A stretch of DNA of 64,000 nt from Maribacter sp. BPC-D8 (GTDB lineage Bacteria > Bacteroidota > Bacteroidia > Flavobacteriales > Flavobacteriaceae): assembly GCF_035207705.1 (NCBI RefSeq), contig NZ_CP128187.1:2108001-2172000 (forward strand). Direction: 5' to 3'. This document shows positions 25,443-38,400 of the stretch, piece after piece. How positions within the stretch are numbered: the stretch's first letter is position 1; each line of letters opens with the position of its first letter. Both the position numbers and the translations under genes were made by a program. The notes beneath the pieces were generated by a model. That model did not search any database. It worked only from the letters and a program-made list of their open reading frames with translations, and was not told the DNA's origin.

Positions 25443-26400
25443 GTCGTTTTTTATTAAAAGAATCTTGGGGTGATCACTCGTTTGTACTTGTTCAAAAATT
25501 CATATCTCAGCATAATCTCGAAAGAGCCGTCGTTGAACCTTGTAGCTCCAAGATCGGTCGTTTCCTTATCATATGCAAGACCCAACATGAACTGGTCGTT
25601 CAGCTGAAAACCGAACAGTGCGCTGAGTGCCGCGTCCCATCTGTACGCTGCTCCCAAAGAGAACTTGTCGTTGAACAAAAAGTTCGCACTAAGATCTATC
25701 TGTAATGGTGCTCCCTTTACCGCCTTTATTAGTGCAGCAGGTTTAAACTTTACGTTGTTCTTTAGATCGAACACGTAGCCCGTGATCAAATAGAAGTTCA
25801 TACGCTCTTGTGCGATAAGGCTCGAACTGTTCGTATCCGAATTGTCGAAATGCTCGGTCTGTAAAAAGTTCGGTACCGATAGTCCTGCATAGAATTGATC
25901 CGTATGGTAATAGATTCCTGCTCCAAAATTAGGCGAGAATTTATTGTCGATATTCGGCAGGTTCGTCTCCGCACCGTAGTTACGTAGCTTCGTAAAGTCT
26001 ACGTTGAACAGGTGTCCGCCGGCTTTTAGTCCGAAAGAAAGCTTCCCTTCATCTGAGGTCTTTACCGTGTAACTGAACGCGGCATCGATATAGGTATCTT
26101 GATTGGTACCATTACCGATCTCATCGTTCACCACCGATAGGCCAAGACCTACATGGTCGGATACCGGAGTGTGGAAGTTCAGTGTCTGCGTTGTCGGTGC
26201 GCCATCAAGCCCTACCCACTGCGAACGGTGCAGTGCGGCGATGCTCAACACTCCTCGGGAACCTGCGTACGCAGGGTTCACCGATATCGTATTGTACATG
26301 TACTGCGTGTACTGGGCGTCTTGCTGGGCATGGCCCATAAAGAGTCCCGCTACGGTAATTATAATGGTTAGAAAATATTTGTTCATCGTATCTTATTTTA
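23809..26400 (-). repeat. 2.6-kb duplicated segment, copy A
   Basis: Read side by side with 43029-45620 (constant offset 19220), this stretch shows no difference. It covers the whole porP gene and the first five-sixths of the ompA gene. Outside it, the ompA 3' end and the adhesin 3' end differ at many bases. Confidence 0.88.
25454..26386 (-). CDS. PorP/SprF-family T9SS outer-membrane protein, module A
   Basis: A 310-aa outer-membrane beta-barrel with a signal peptide (about 1-20, MGHAQ) and the family opening DAQYTQYMYNTISVNPAYAGSRG followed by LHRSQWVGLDGAPTTQTLNFHTP. Aromatic-ended strands run to a C-terminal ITPRFF. SprF of Flavobacterium johnsoniae is needed to export the giant adhesin SprB, and type B cargo generally depends on a cognate SprF-like partner. 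Here it begins 25 nt after the adhesin stop and is followed by the PorE-like gene, so it is the likely partner of adhesin A. Its protein sequence is the same as the module B copy. Confidence 0.95.
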   Translation of the reverse strand: MNKYFLTIIITVAGLFMGHAQQDAQYTQYMYNTISVNPAYAGSRGVLSIAALHRSQWVGLDGAPTTQTLNFHTPVSDHVGLGLSVVNDEIGNGTNQDTYIDAAFSYTVKTSDEGKLSFGLKAGGHLFNVDFTKLRNYGAETNLPNIDNKFSPNFGAGIYYHTDQFYAGLSVPNFLQTEHFDNSDTNSSSLIAQERMNFYLITGYVFDLKNNVKFKPAALIKAVKGAPLQIDLSANFLFNDKFSLGAAYRWDAALSALFGFQLNDQFMLGLAYDKETTDLGATRFNDGSFEIMLRYEFLNKYKRVITPRFF

Positions 26401-26411
26401 GAGGGATTTTT

Positions 26412-29400
26412 TTATCTGTTTATGTATAGGTAACCTGACTTGGTAAGGTTATTACCTTCGTTATCGTACTTGATCACATAGAAGTACACACCGACCGGTA
26501 ATTCTGAATCTTGACTAATGGTAGCTCTACCATCTGAAGATCCCCTGAAGGTATTCGTTCTATTATCATAACCATTCATTTCATAAACGACCACACCCCA
26601 TCGGTTATAGATCTGTACCGTATTGTTCGGATAAGATTCTATATTCTCAATCAAGAAAGAATCATTTGTGCCGTCGCCATCTGGAGTGATAATCTCATTG
26701 GATACTGCGATACCAGAATCTACAACCTCAGCATTACAACCTGCATCAAGTGATGGTGAACCGTTTAATGAATCACATGGATTCAATGGATCGGTACCAT
26801 CTTCAATCTCTTGTCCGTCAGGTATCGTATCACCATCGGTATCTGCATTATTAGGATCCGTACCAATGGCATCTTCTTGAGCAGTCGTCAGTCCGTCGTC
26901 ATCACAATCGCTATCTGGCAATGCCGTACCACCTAAATGATCACAATCATCTAAAGGATTCGTACCGTCCAATACTTCTTGACCATCTAGAATACCGTCA
27001 TCATCAGAATCTGAATCGTTAGGATTCGTATCCAACATAACTTCCTCTCCGTCTAATAATCCGTCATTATCACTATCCGGATTATCGATATCGGTACCTA
27101 GGGCTACTTCTTCGTCAGTTGTTAATCCGTCTTCATCGCAATCACTATCTGCTAAAGGATAGCCATTCACAGAACTACAATCATCTAATGGGTTCGTATT
27201 ATCGACATTCACTTCTTGTCCGTCGTTAATACCATCACCATCAGAATCGGCATTGTTAGGGTCAGTACCTAATGCAACTTCGTCGTTATCATTAAGTCCG
27301 TCATTATCCGTATCCACAGATACGGTAACCGTTCCTGTTCCTGAATTGCCTGCAGGATCAGTTACTGTAATACTAATCACATCTTGATCCACTAGAGTAG
27401 GGTAGGTACCAGAATCAGGTGTTGCCGTCTCTGTATCTAAACTCCAATCGCCACTGGCATCGGTAGTCACTGTATAAGTTACATCCGGAATATTATCTCC
27501 ATCCGTATCCAACTCAATTACTAAAGTTTCGTTGGCATCACCTTGACCTGTTAAAACAGGAGTAATATCTATTGTAGCAAAACTATCGACAGTAGGGTCT
27601 GTCAGGTCTAATTCAGCAGTATCTGTAGCACTATCAGGACCAACGTTACCAGCAACATCTGTAATATTTGCAGTTACATCTATTGTACCTGTATCACCAG
27701 GATTAGCAATTACAACATCGATAAAGCCATTAGCTACATCAGCAGCAGTAAGCACCACATCTTGTGAGTTGCCATTACCATCTGTAATCGTTACCGTATC
27801 GCCTGCAAATGTTTGAGCAGGTAGTGTTACACGAGCATCGATATCACCGGACAATTCATCTATACTTATTAAACCATCATTATTGGTGTCTTCTGTAATT
27901 TCTACTGTTGGAGCCAATGGATCAGTAAGGTCAAGAACTGCAGTATCTGTAGCACTATCAGGACCTACATTACCAGCAATATCTGTAATGTTTGCTGTTA
28001 CGACTATTGTTCCTGCATCTCCTGGATTAGGAATTATTACATCAATAAATCCGTTTGTGATATCGGTTGCCGTCAAGACTACATCTTGCGAGTTACCATT
28101 ACCATCAGTTATGGTTACCGTATCTCCAACGACTGCATCAGGCGGAAGTGTTACCACTACATCAATATCACCTACTAGCTCATCTTCACTGATTAAACCA
28201 TCATTATTGGTGTCTTCTGTAATTTCTACCGTTGGTGCTGTTGGATCCGTAAGATCTAGTACCGCAGTATCTGTAGCACTATCAGGTCCAACATTACCAG
28301 CAACATCTGTAATATTTGCAGTTACATCTATTGTACCTGTATCACCAGGATTAGCGATAACCACATCAATATATCCATTCGCAATATCAGCTGCAGTAAG
28401 AATAACATCTTGTGAATTACCATTACCATCGGTAACAGTTACCGTATCACCTATTTCTGTATCTAAAGGAAGAGAAACACGCGCATCAATATCACCGACT
28501 AATTCATCTTCTGATATAATTCCATCATTATTGGTGTCTTCCGTAATTTCTACTGTCGGAGCCAATGGATCTGTAAGATCAAGAACTGCAGTATCTGTAG
28601 CACTATCAAGACCAACGTTACCCGCAACATCTGTAATATTAGCGGTAATAACAATCGTACCAGTATCACCCGGATTTGCGATTACTACATCAATAGATCC
28701 GTTCGTGATATCAGTTGCCGTCAAGACTACATCTTGTGAGTTATAATTACCATCGGTAATCGTTACCGTATCACCAGCGACTGCATCAGGCGGAAGTGTT
28801 ACCACTACATCAATATCTCCTACCAATTCATCTTCACTGATCAAGCCATCATTGTTAGTGTCTTCCGTAATTTCTACCGTTGGTGCAGTTGGATCTGTAA
28901 GATCTAGTACCGCAGTATCTGTAGCACTATCAGAACCCACATTACCTGCTTCGTCTGTAATAAATGCTGTCAATACAATTGTACCGTTATTACCAGGATT
29001 GGCGATAACTACATCAATAGAATTGTTTGTAATATCAGCTGCAGTAAGGAAAACATCTTGCGAGTTTCCATTACCATCGGTAACAGTTACCATATCGCCA
29101 GCTTTCGCATCTAAAGGCAATGTTACACGCGCATCGATAACCCCAACCAATTCATCTTCATTAATTAAACCATCATTATTGACGTCTTCAATAATTTCAA
29201 TTGTTGGCGCTGTTGGTGGTGTTGTATCAATTACTGCCGTATCGGTATCACTATCATCTCCCACATTACCTGCTTCGTCTGTAATAAATGCCGTTAATAC
29301 AATTGTACCGGTTTCACCAGGGTTGGCAATAACAACATCAATAGATTTATTTAAAATATCGGTTGCAGTTAAAATCACATCTTGTGAATTTCCATTACCA

Positions 29401-32400
29401 TCTGTAATGGTCACCGTATCACCAGCAACTGCATCTATAGGTAGTGTTACCACTGCATCTATATCACCGACTAATTCATCGGCACCAATAAGCTCATTAT
29501 TGTCAATATCTTCAGTAATTTCTACTGATGGCGCACTTGGAGCCGAAATATCGATTATCGCAGTATCTGTAGTACTATTTGGACCAACGTTACCGGCAAC
29601 ATCTGTTAAGTTTGCGGTTACATCAATAGTGTTACCATCACCAGGATTGGCGATTACAACATCTATAAATCCGTTAGCCACATCTGCCGCAGTAAGCACC
29701 ACATCTTGTGAGTTTCCATTACCATCTGTAACCGTTACGGTATCGCCTTCAAATGTTGGTCCTACTAAAGTTACACGAGCATCAATATCTCCAGTTAATT
29801 CAGACTCACTAATGATACCATCATTATTCGTGTCTTCGGTAATTTCTACCGTTGGTGCACTTGGATCCGTAAGATCAAGTAGCGCCATATCTGTATTACT
29901 ATCAATACCAACATTACCTGCTACATCTGTTACAAAAGCGGTAACATTAATAGTACCTCCGTCTCCCGGATTAGGAATTACAACAATTATAAATCCGTTA
30001 GTAGCTTCAGCTGCCGTAAGTATAACATCTTGTGAGCCTCCATTACCATCTGTTATGGTCACTGTATCACCTGCTCTTATATTACTTGGTAGTGATATTG
30101 CAGCTTGAATATCGCCAACTAATTCATCTTCGTTAATTAACTCATCATCATTACCATCATCAACAATAATTACCGATGGAGCGCCTGGATCCGTAATATC
30201 TAGTACTGCAGTATCTGTAGCACTATCAGGACCAACATTACCGGCAACATCTGTTATGTTAGCAGTTACCACAATAGTACCCATATCACCAGGATTGGCA
30301 ATTACAACATCTACATATCCATCCGATATATTCGTTGCTGTCAAGACTACATCTTGAGAGTTTCCATTACCATCTGTAACCGTTACTATATCTCCTGCAA
30401 ATACTGCTCCCACTAAAGTTACGCGGGCATCAATATCTCCGACCAATTCATCTTCGTTTATTAAACCGTCATTATCGGTATCTTCTGTAATTACAATTAT
30501 TGGTGCAACAGGAGCTGTCGTATCAATAGTAGCAGTATCAGTTGCACTATCAGGACCAACATTACCCGCAACATCCGTTAGGTTGGCAGTTAATACAATA
30601 GTACCGTTTTCACCAGGATTGATAATCACCACATCTATAGTACCCGCGGCAACATCTGTTGCCGTAAGTATTATGTCTTGCGAATTACTATTACCATCGG
30701 TTACCGTAACCGTATCACCAGCAACTGCACCTGCAGGTAGTGTTACCACTGCGTCTAAATCACCTACTAGTTCATCTCCATTTATTAATTCATCATCATT
30801 AACATCTTCCGTAATTTGAATTGTTGGCGCTAATGGATCCGTAATATCAAGTACTGCAGTATCTGTAGCACTATCAGGACCAACATTGCCTGCAACATCT
30901 GTAAGATTCACAGTTACCACAATTGTACCTGTATCTCCTGGGTTTGCGATTACTACATCAACAAATCCGTTTGTAATATCAGTTGCCGTCAAAATAACAT
31001 CTTGAGAGTTTCCATTACCATCGGTAACGGTCACGGTATCGCCTGCAAATGCGTCAGCAGGTAGCGTTACACGAGCATCAATATCACCTACAAGTTCATC
31101 TTCGTTTATTAATCCGTCATCGTTAACATCTTCAGTAATAACTACTGTTGGTGCTAATGGCGCGGTTGTATCAAGTACTGCAGTATCTGTAGCACTGTCT
31201 GCACTTGTATTACCAGCAACATCTGTAATATTCGCTGTTACTACTATAGTTCCATTTTCACCAGGGTTGGCGATTATAACGGTTATATCGCCATTGCTAA
31301 TATCAGTTGCCGTAAGCACTACGTCTTGTGAGTTTCCGTTACCATCGGTAATAGTTACCGTATCACCAGCAACGGCATCGGCAGGTAGCGTTACTACTGC
31401 ATTAATAGGTCCAGTAAGTTCAGTATCACTAATTAAACCATCATTATTGGTGTCTTCAGTAATTTCAACTGTTGGAGCTGTTGGAGCAGTCGTATCTATC
31501 GTCAACTCTAAAGTTGTAATATCTACCGTACTATTACCTGCTGCATCTGTACTTGTTACCGCAACTTCATTTACACCATTTACATTTGGAGCGAAAGTCC
31601 CGCTATCTGGAGTAACTGTTTCAGTATCTAGAGTCCAGTTGCCCGAAGCATCTGCAATAATTGTAAAGATGGCACCACCAACTTCTACGGTTACCGTAGA
31701 ATTAGCTTCTGCTGTACCTGTAATTACAGGAGTAGTATCATTTGTAATTTGACTTACTACTGTAGGAATCGCAGGATTCGTAGTATCAATCGTCAACTCT
31801 AAAGTTGTAATATCTACCGTACTATTACCCGCTGCATCTGTACTTGTTACCGCTACTTCATTTGTACCATTTACATTTGGTGTAAATATTCCACTATCTG
31901 GAGTTGCGGTTTCCGTATCAATTGTCCAGTTGCCTGAAGCGTCTGCAATAGTTGTATATACTGCACCATCAACCACGACTGTTACCGTAGAATCGGCTTC
32001 TGCAGTTCCTGTAATAACAGGAGTAGTATCATTTGTAATTTGACTCACTACTGTAGGAATAGCAGGCGGAGTTACATCTACCGTAAGTAGTGCATTATCT
32101 GAAGTTAAAGGAGAACATACAAAGCTAGTCTCTGTAATTATTACTCTATATTCAAAACCGTTTTCTGTTGTTGTTATACCTGTTAATGTCAGTGTCTCAG
32201 TACTACTACCTGAATAAATATCAGTTGCATTAGCATCGTCAATATCAACAAAGCCACCACCCAATTGGTCATCTACTTGCCACTGATACAGTAGATCTGT
32301 ACCTGTAGCAGTTACCGTAAATGTCTCTGGAGCGCTACCATTAGTTAATACATCTTGAGGCTGTTCAGCTGCCGTAGCTATTGTAGGCACAACACCTGGT

Positions 32401-35400
32401 TGCTGAAAATCGAATTCAGTATCTGTAGCACTATCTTCATTGTTCGGAGTTGTATATCCATCAATAACGGTAGTACCTGTTACGATACCGTTTGCATCTA
32501 CTACAGTAATACCATCACCCAAAATTCCATCTCCGTTAGGATCTGTGAATCCAGCTTCGATAACATCATTACATGCATCACCATCAGCATCTAATTCCAA
32601 GAAATCGTAGATTCCATCAGGAGTAGTTTCAGAATTGGAAACCGTATAATTTACAGTTCCACTATTTTGCTGACCACTAGCTTGTACCGTATTCGGAATA
32701 CCGTCAGTACCCACCGCACCATCTACTATACCAGCAGTAAACGCTTTTCCGCTTCCAGATTCCACCACATCATAAATACCATCATTATCGGCATCTAAAT
32801 CAAAGTGATTAGGCACGCCATCACCGTCGGTATCGAAAACATCAACTATACCATCACCATTGGCATCGACACCTAAATCTGTATCTCTATAATTTAATAC
32901 TCCGTCAGAATCAGCATCGGCACTTGGATCAGTACCCGATGTTTCTAGTGTATCTAAAATACCATCATTATCATCATCTAAATCAATAGAATCTGCTATT
33001 CCGTCTAAATCATTATCATCAATACCAACTTCACGATAATCAACTTCTGGAGTTGTAGTCTTCGAAATATTAGGTAAATCTGAAGCTCCGTTGTCTTGAT
33101 CATCATTAGTATCAAAAAGAGCACCTGGCGTATCTACATCATCATAATCATCCAATAGACCATCATTATCATTATCTAAATTGTTTGTAGCTAATGTGAA
33201 ACCAGCTTCAACTCTATCCGTTAAACCATCTTCATCAGAATCTAAATCTAAATAATCTGGAATTCCATCTAAATCAGTATCAATAGCTGTTAAGCCTACA
33301 TTACCTGCTCCTTCGTACGGATTTCCTAAACCATCATTATCTGTATCTACAGTTCCTCTCGGGATATATGATGAAGTAAGTTGTGCTTCTACATTATCTG
33401 GAATTCCATCGTTATCAGAATCGATATCTAAATGATCTTCAATACCATCATGATCACTATCAATACCTTGATAAATTGTATACACCGGTTCAGAACCACC
33501 ACCAGAAGGTGTACCTCCAGTCGTACTTCCTGATGTAGTATTCGTAGTAGTGAATAATCCGTTTATATCACATGTTTGGAATAAAATAGATCCTAAATAA
33601 TCTTGTGTATTAAACCCTGACTGCAATTCACCTGTAAATGTTAAATTAAGATTTGTAGTTTCATAGTAGTTAAAATAAGCTGCTAGCTTTGGTCCGAAAT
33701 CAACTCCTGTCCATGTTTCGGCAGGACCTTCGAAAGTAGCCGTACCTGTTGCAGGGTTTTCTGATACCGTAAGTAATGAATTACTATCTACCGCATATAA
33801 ACCAGGTCGCGTAAGTGTTACACTCTCTCTTGTATTAGCACCATCTATATCATAAATTACACCACCAAAACGAATAAGGTTCACTTGAAAATTTGTGGTA
33901 GACGCCACCAAGCGAATATTAAAAGAAATACTACCTTCTTCACCTGCCACACTGGTACCATCACCTACATCAAAAGTAGGTTGCCAAGCTTCATTACTAC
34001 TACCTGCCGGAAATGCATCTATAGATGTTAAGGTTGCATTGTCAATAGCTGTTATTTGAACAATGGCGTCTAACACTCCTAATGAAGATGTTACTACGGT
34101 TGAGAATCTATATTCTGCATTTAGAGTACCTGCACCAGAACCTGTTGCAGGTATATAGGTACCACCAATAAATGAACCATCTGGTATGCCGCAAGCATCT
34201 CCCTGATTATCAGTAGGGTGGAAACCTAAAGATTCTACGTAATCTAAAATACCATCATTATCATTATCGATATCAATAAGGTTATCAACACCATCACCAT
34301 CAGTATCCGTAGGTTCTAAATGAACATGATTATCTCTAAAATCTACTTCACTTGTAAAGGGATCTTGAGTATTTAAGAAAGTTGTTACATCTTGATTATT
34401 ATTTGTTGCTCCGTTTGCATCTGCGATACCATTTGGTCCCGATATACTTAAATCAAAAGCATCATCTAAACCATCATTATCAGCATCTATTCCTGAAGGG
34501 GTAACATCTGCAGTTAAGTCATCATTATAATCATATACCTCAGTTGTATCATCTAAGCCATCATTATCAGCATCTGTATCCCTAAAATCTGGCATATCTT
34601 GACCATCTGAATTTTCAGGTTCATTAATAGATACTCCTGATCCTGCAGGGGCAATTTCATAATTATCAGCTAATCCATTACCATCAGCATCTGAAGATGG
34701 AAATAGGTGACCTGAAGTTGATTGCCATTCTATATTATCTATAATACCGTCAGCATCACTATCTAAATCTAAGTAATCTGGACGACCATCTAAATCTGTG
34801 TCTTCTGGTGAAGTAGTTAAACTTCCGCCGTTATCTACATCAAAGGCATCATCTATACCATCATTATCAGAATCATTACCTGTTAACTGAACTAAGGCAG
34901 CATCTGTTTGCCCTTCCACTAAATCTCTAATACCATCATTATCAGAATCGATATCTAAATAATCTGGACCAGCTGTACCGTCAGAATTTAAAGGAACAGT
35001 TGATACACCTGCACCATCTACACCACCATCTTCTAAAATATCTGGAATACCATTGGTACCCACACCACTTTCAGAACTATCTATATATCCATTACCATTG
35101 GTGTCTAAACTTCCATTACCTGTTTCAACAAGATCCGGAATACCATCGTTATCACTGTCTAAATCTAAACTATCTGGAATGCCATCATCATCAAAATCTC
35201 CCGTACCTTCTACAGCATCTGGAATACCATCATTATCGTCATCGTCATCACAGGCATCTGGTAAAGCATCACCATCAGCATTTATAGCATCATCAAATCC
35301 TTCACAGGCATCTAATGAATTTTGCACACCGTCACCATCACAATCACTTGTTGGTAAAGGAGTACCACCTATAGATTCACAATCATTTAAAGGGTCTGTA

Positions 35401-38400
35401 TTGTCTGTATCTTCTTGACCGTCATTAATACCATCACCATCAGAATCTGGATTATATGGATCGGTACCATTGGTAACTTCTGTACCATTTATTATTCCAT
35501 CACCATCACAATCTGCCGCTGCCCAAATTGGGTTTGTAGCATCGTAACCTGTATACCCTGCCGCTTGTACCGGAGTACAAGGATCTAACGGGTCTGTGTC
35601 AATATCATCTGGTACACCATCGCCATCAGTATCTGTACTATATGGATCTGTACCATTGGTAATTTCTGTACCATTGATTACTCCGTCACTATCACAATCT
35701 GCCGCTGCCCAAATAGCATTGGTAGCAACATAACCTGTATAACCAGGAGCTTGAACTGGATCACAAGGATCTAGTGGATCATTGTCCACATCATCTTGAA
35801 TTCCGTCACCATCTGTATCTGTATTATAAGGATCAGTACCAAAAGTATCTTCTGTGCCATTCGTAACATTATCACCATCACAATCTGCCGCTGCCCATAT
35901 TGCGTTGGTAGCATCGTAACCTGTGTACCCTGCCGCTTGAACTGGATCACAAGGATCTAGTGCATCGGTATCTGTATTGTCTGGAACACCATCGCCATCA
36001 GTATCTGAACTATATGGATCCGTACCGTTGGTAACTTCTGTACTATTGATCACTCCATCGCCATCACAATCTGCCGCTGCCCAAATAGCATTGGTAGCAT
36101 CATAGCCAGTATATCCTGGAGCTTGTACTGGATCACAAGGATCTAGTGCATCGGTATCTGTATTGTCTGGAACACCGTCACCATCAGTATCGGTATTGTA
36201 TGGATCGGTACCATTGGTAGCTTCCGTTCCATTGGTAACTCCGTCGCCATCACAATCTGCCGCTGCCCAAATAGCATTGGTAGCATCATAACCGGTATAC
36301 CCTGCAACTTGTGATGGATCACAAGGATCTAACGGATCTATATCTGTAGTATCTGGCACACCATCACCATCGGTATCTGAACTATATGGATCTGTACCGT
36401 TCGTATTTTCTGTACCATTTATAACACCATCACTATCACAATCTGCCGCTGCCCAAATAGCATTGGTAGCATCATAGCCAGTATATCCTGGAGCTTGTAT
36501 TGGATCACAAGGATCTAGTGCATCGGTATCTGTATTATCTGGAACACCATCACCATCGGTATCTGTATTATAAGGATCGGTACCATTGGTATCTTCTGTA
36601 CCATTGGTAACTCCGTCACCATCACAATCTGCCGCTGCCCAAATGGCATTGGTAGCATCGTAACCTGTGTAACCCGCCGCTTGCACTGGATCACAAGGAT
36701 CTAATGCATCTGCATCTATATTATCTGGCACACCATCGCCATCTGTATCTGTAGTATATGGATCTGTACCATTGGTAACTTCTGTACTATTTAAAACTCC
36801 GTCACCATCACAATCTGCCGCTGCCCAAATAGCATTGGTAGCATCATAACCCGTATATCCGGCAGCTTGTATTGGATCACAAGGATCTAGTGCATCGCTG
36901 TCCACATCATCTTGAACTCCGTCGCCATCCGTATCTATATCAAAAGGATCGGTACCATTGGTAACTTCTGTACCATTGTCTATAGTATCCCCATCACAAT
37001 CTTCGGCTGCCCAAACGGCATAATTTTCATCGGTTGGAGCACGTACCGTTGGTACGGTAACCTCACAAGGGTCTGCAGGATCTGTACTATTGGCTATTTC
37101 GAATCCGTTTGTCTCGCCATCACCATCACAATCTAATGCATTCCAACTTGCTTCTGCATTTGCTGCAACTTGACTTGTACTATATACACAAGGATCTAAA
37201 GGATCTGTATCTGTTGTATCTGGGTCACCATCACCGTCATCATCTAAATCACAAATACCAACTAATCCGTCGCCATCTAAATCTAAATCTTCAGTTGTAA
37301 CTGCAGTTACAGCACCTGTAGTATAGGTTGCTGCAGCCACCAATCCGTTGGCTGTTATTTTTCCTGAACCATCGCTAACGGTTGCCGTATCGGCATCATC
37401 ATATTCTGAACCATCTCCATTATCGGCAGTACTACTTGCGTATGCTTCGTTGGCATCTGAACAAGTATCACCATCACTATCTCCATTAAGAAAATCTGGA
37501 GTACCCGCTGTTGTTTCCGTCGGAACTGTACCAGTACCTGCTGTATTAGGAATACCTTCTGTACTTACGGCACCATCTGCAATACCATTCTCATCTGCAT
37601 CCGTACCACCTGATTCTACAACATCATAAATTCCGTCATTATCACTATCTAAATCAAGGCTATTTGCTACACCGTCATTATCGTTATCACAATCTAAAAC
37701 CGATCTAAAGGCAAAACCTTCATTTACATGATTTGCACTTGAATTTATAGTACCATCTGCATAATACCCAATATCCATAGGAAAAGTTATTCCTGTACTG
37801 GTATCGATCAATAAAGACCATTGAGAATCTGGCACCAATCTAGAAAGTCCCGCTGCATCTGGTGCAACTTGAAAAGGAGTTCCTGATGTTATCACGGCAC
37901 CATTACCTAAATCTGTTTCACCTAATGGATCGGACAATACTGCCGTACCACCACCTGGCCATGTAATTGTAACTGTTTTATCAGCATTTTGAATTCCCCC
38001 TACAGCACTGTTTCGCTCAAAAGAAGAAACACGAATTGCATTTTGTACTGCATTTACAGGCTCTTGTAACGTAAGTATCATTTCTACCGTTGGATCAGTA
38101 CCTTGGTTCCATCTTACTTGTAAACCATTATCGGCAGAACCGGTTTTATCTAAAATATTATATTCAGTAGAGGTAATTGTAAACTGTTGGTCTACTCCGT
38201 TCCCATTATTATATTCTCCTGTTAGCAATAATGTATCATCACCCGTTAAAATTGAACCTTTTGCAGGGGTACATTCTAAAGCGTTTGCTATACCATCATT
38301 ATCATTATCGTCATCACAGAAATCGCCAACACTATCGCCATCGGCATCATTATATAATGGATGGTTTGGTGAACATTCAGAACATTCGGCTGACTGTTGT

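Noticed and set aside
27883..30819. Long plus-strand open frames (287 and 418 codons) rich in Ser, Val and Thr
   Set aside because: They run antisense through the 324-nt repeats of adhesin A and simply mirror the repeat; the minus-strand frame is continuous over 5282 codons with signal peptide and sorting domain.
35511..36998. Regular 186-nt repeats considered as a CRISPR-like array
   Set aside because: They are in-frame protein repeats without short palindromic repeats and unique spacers, and no cas genes are present.
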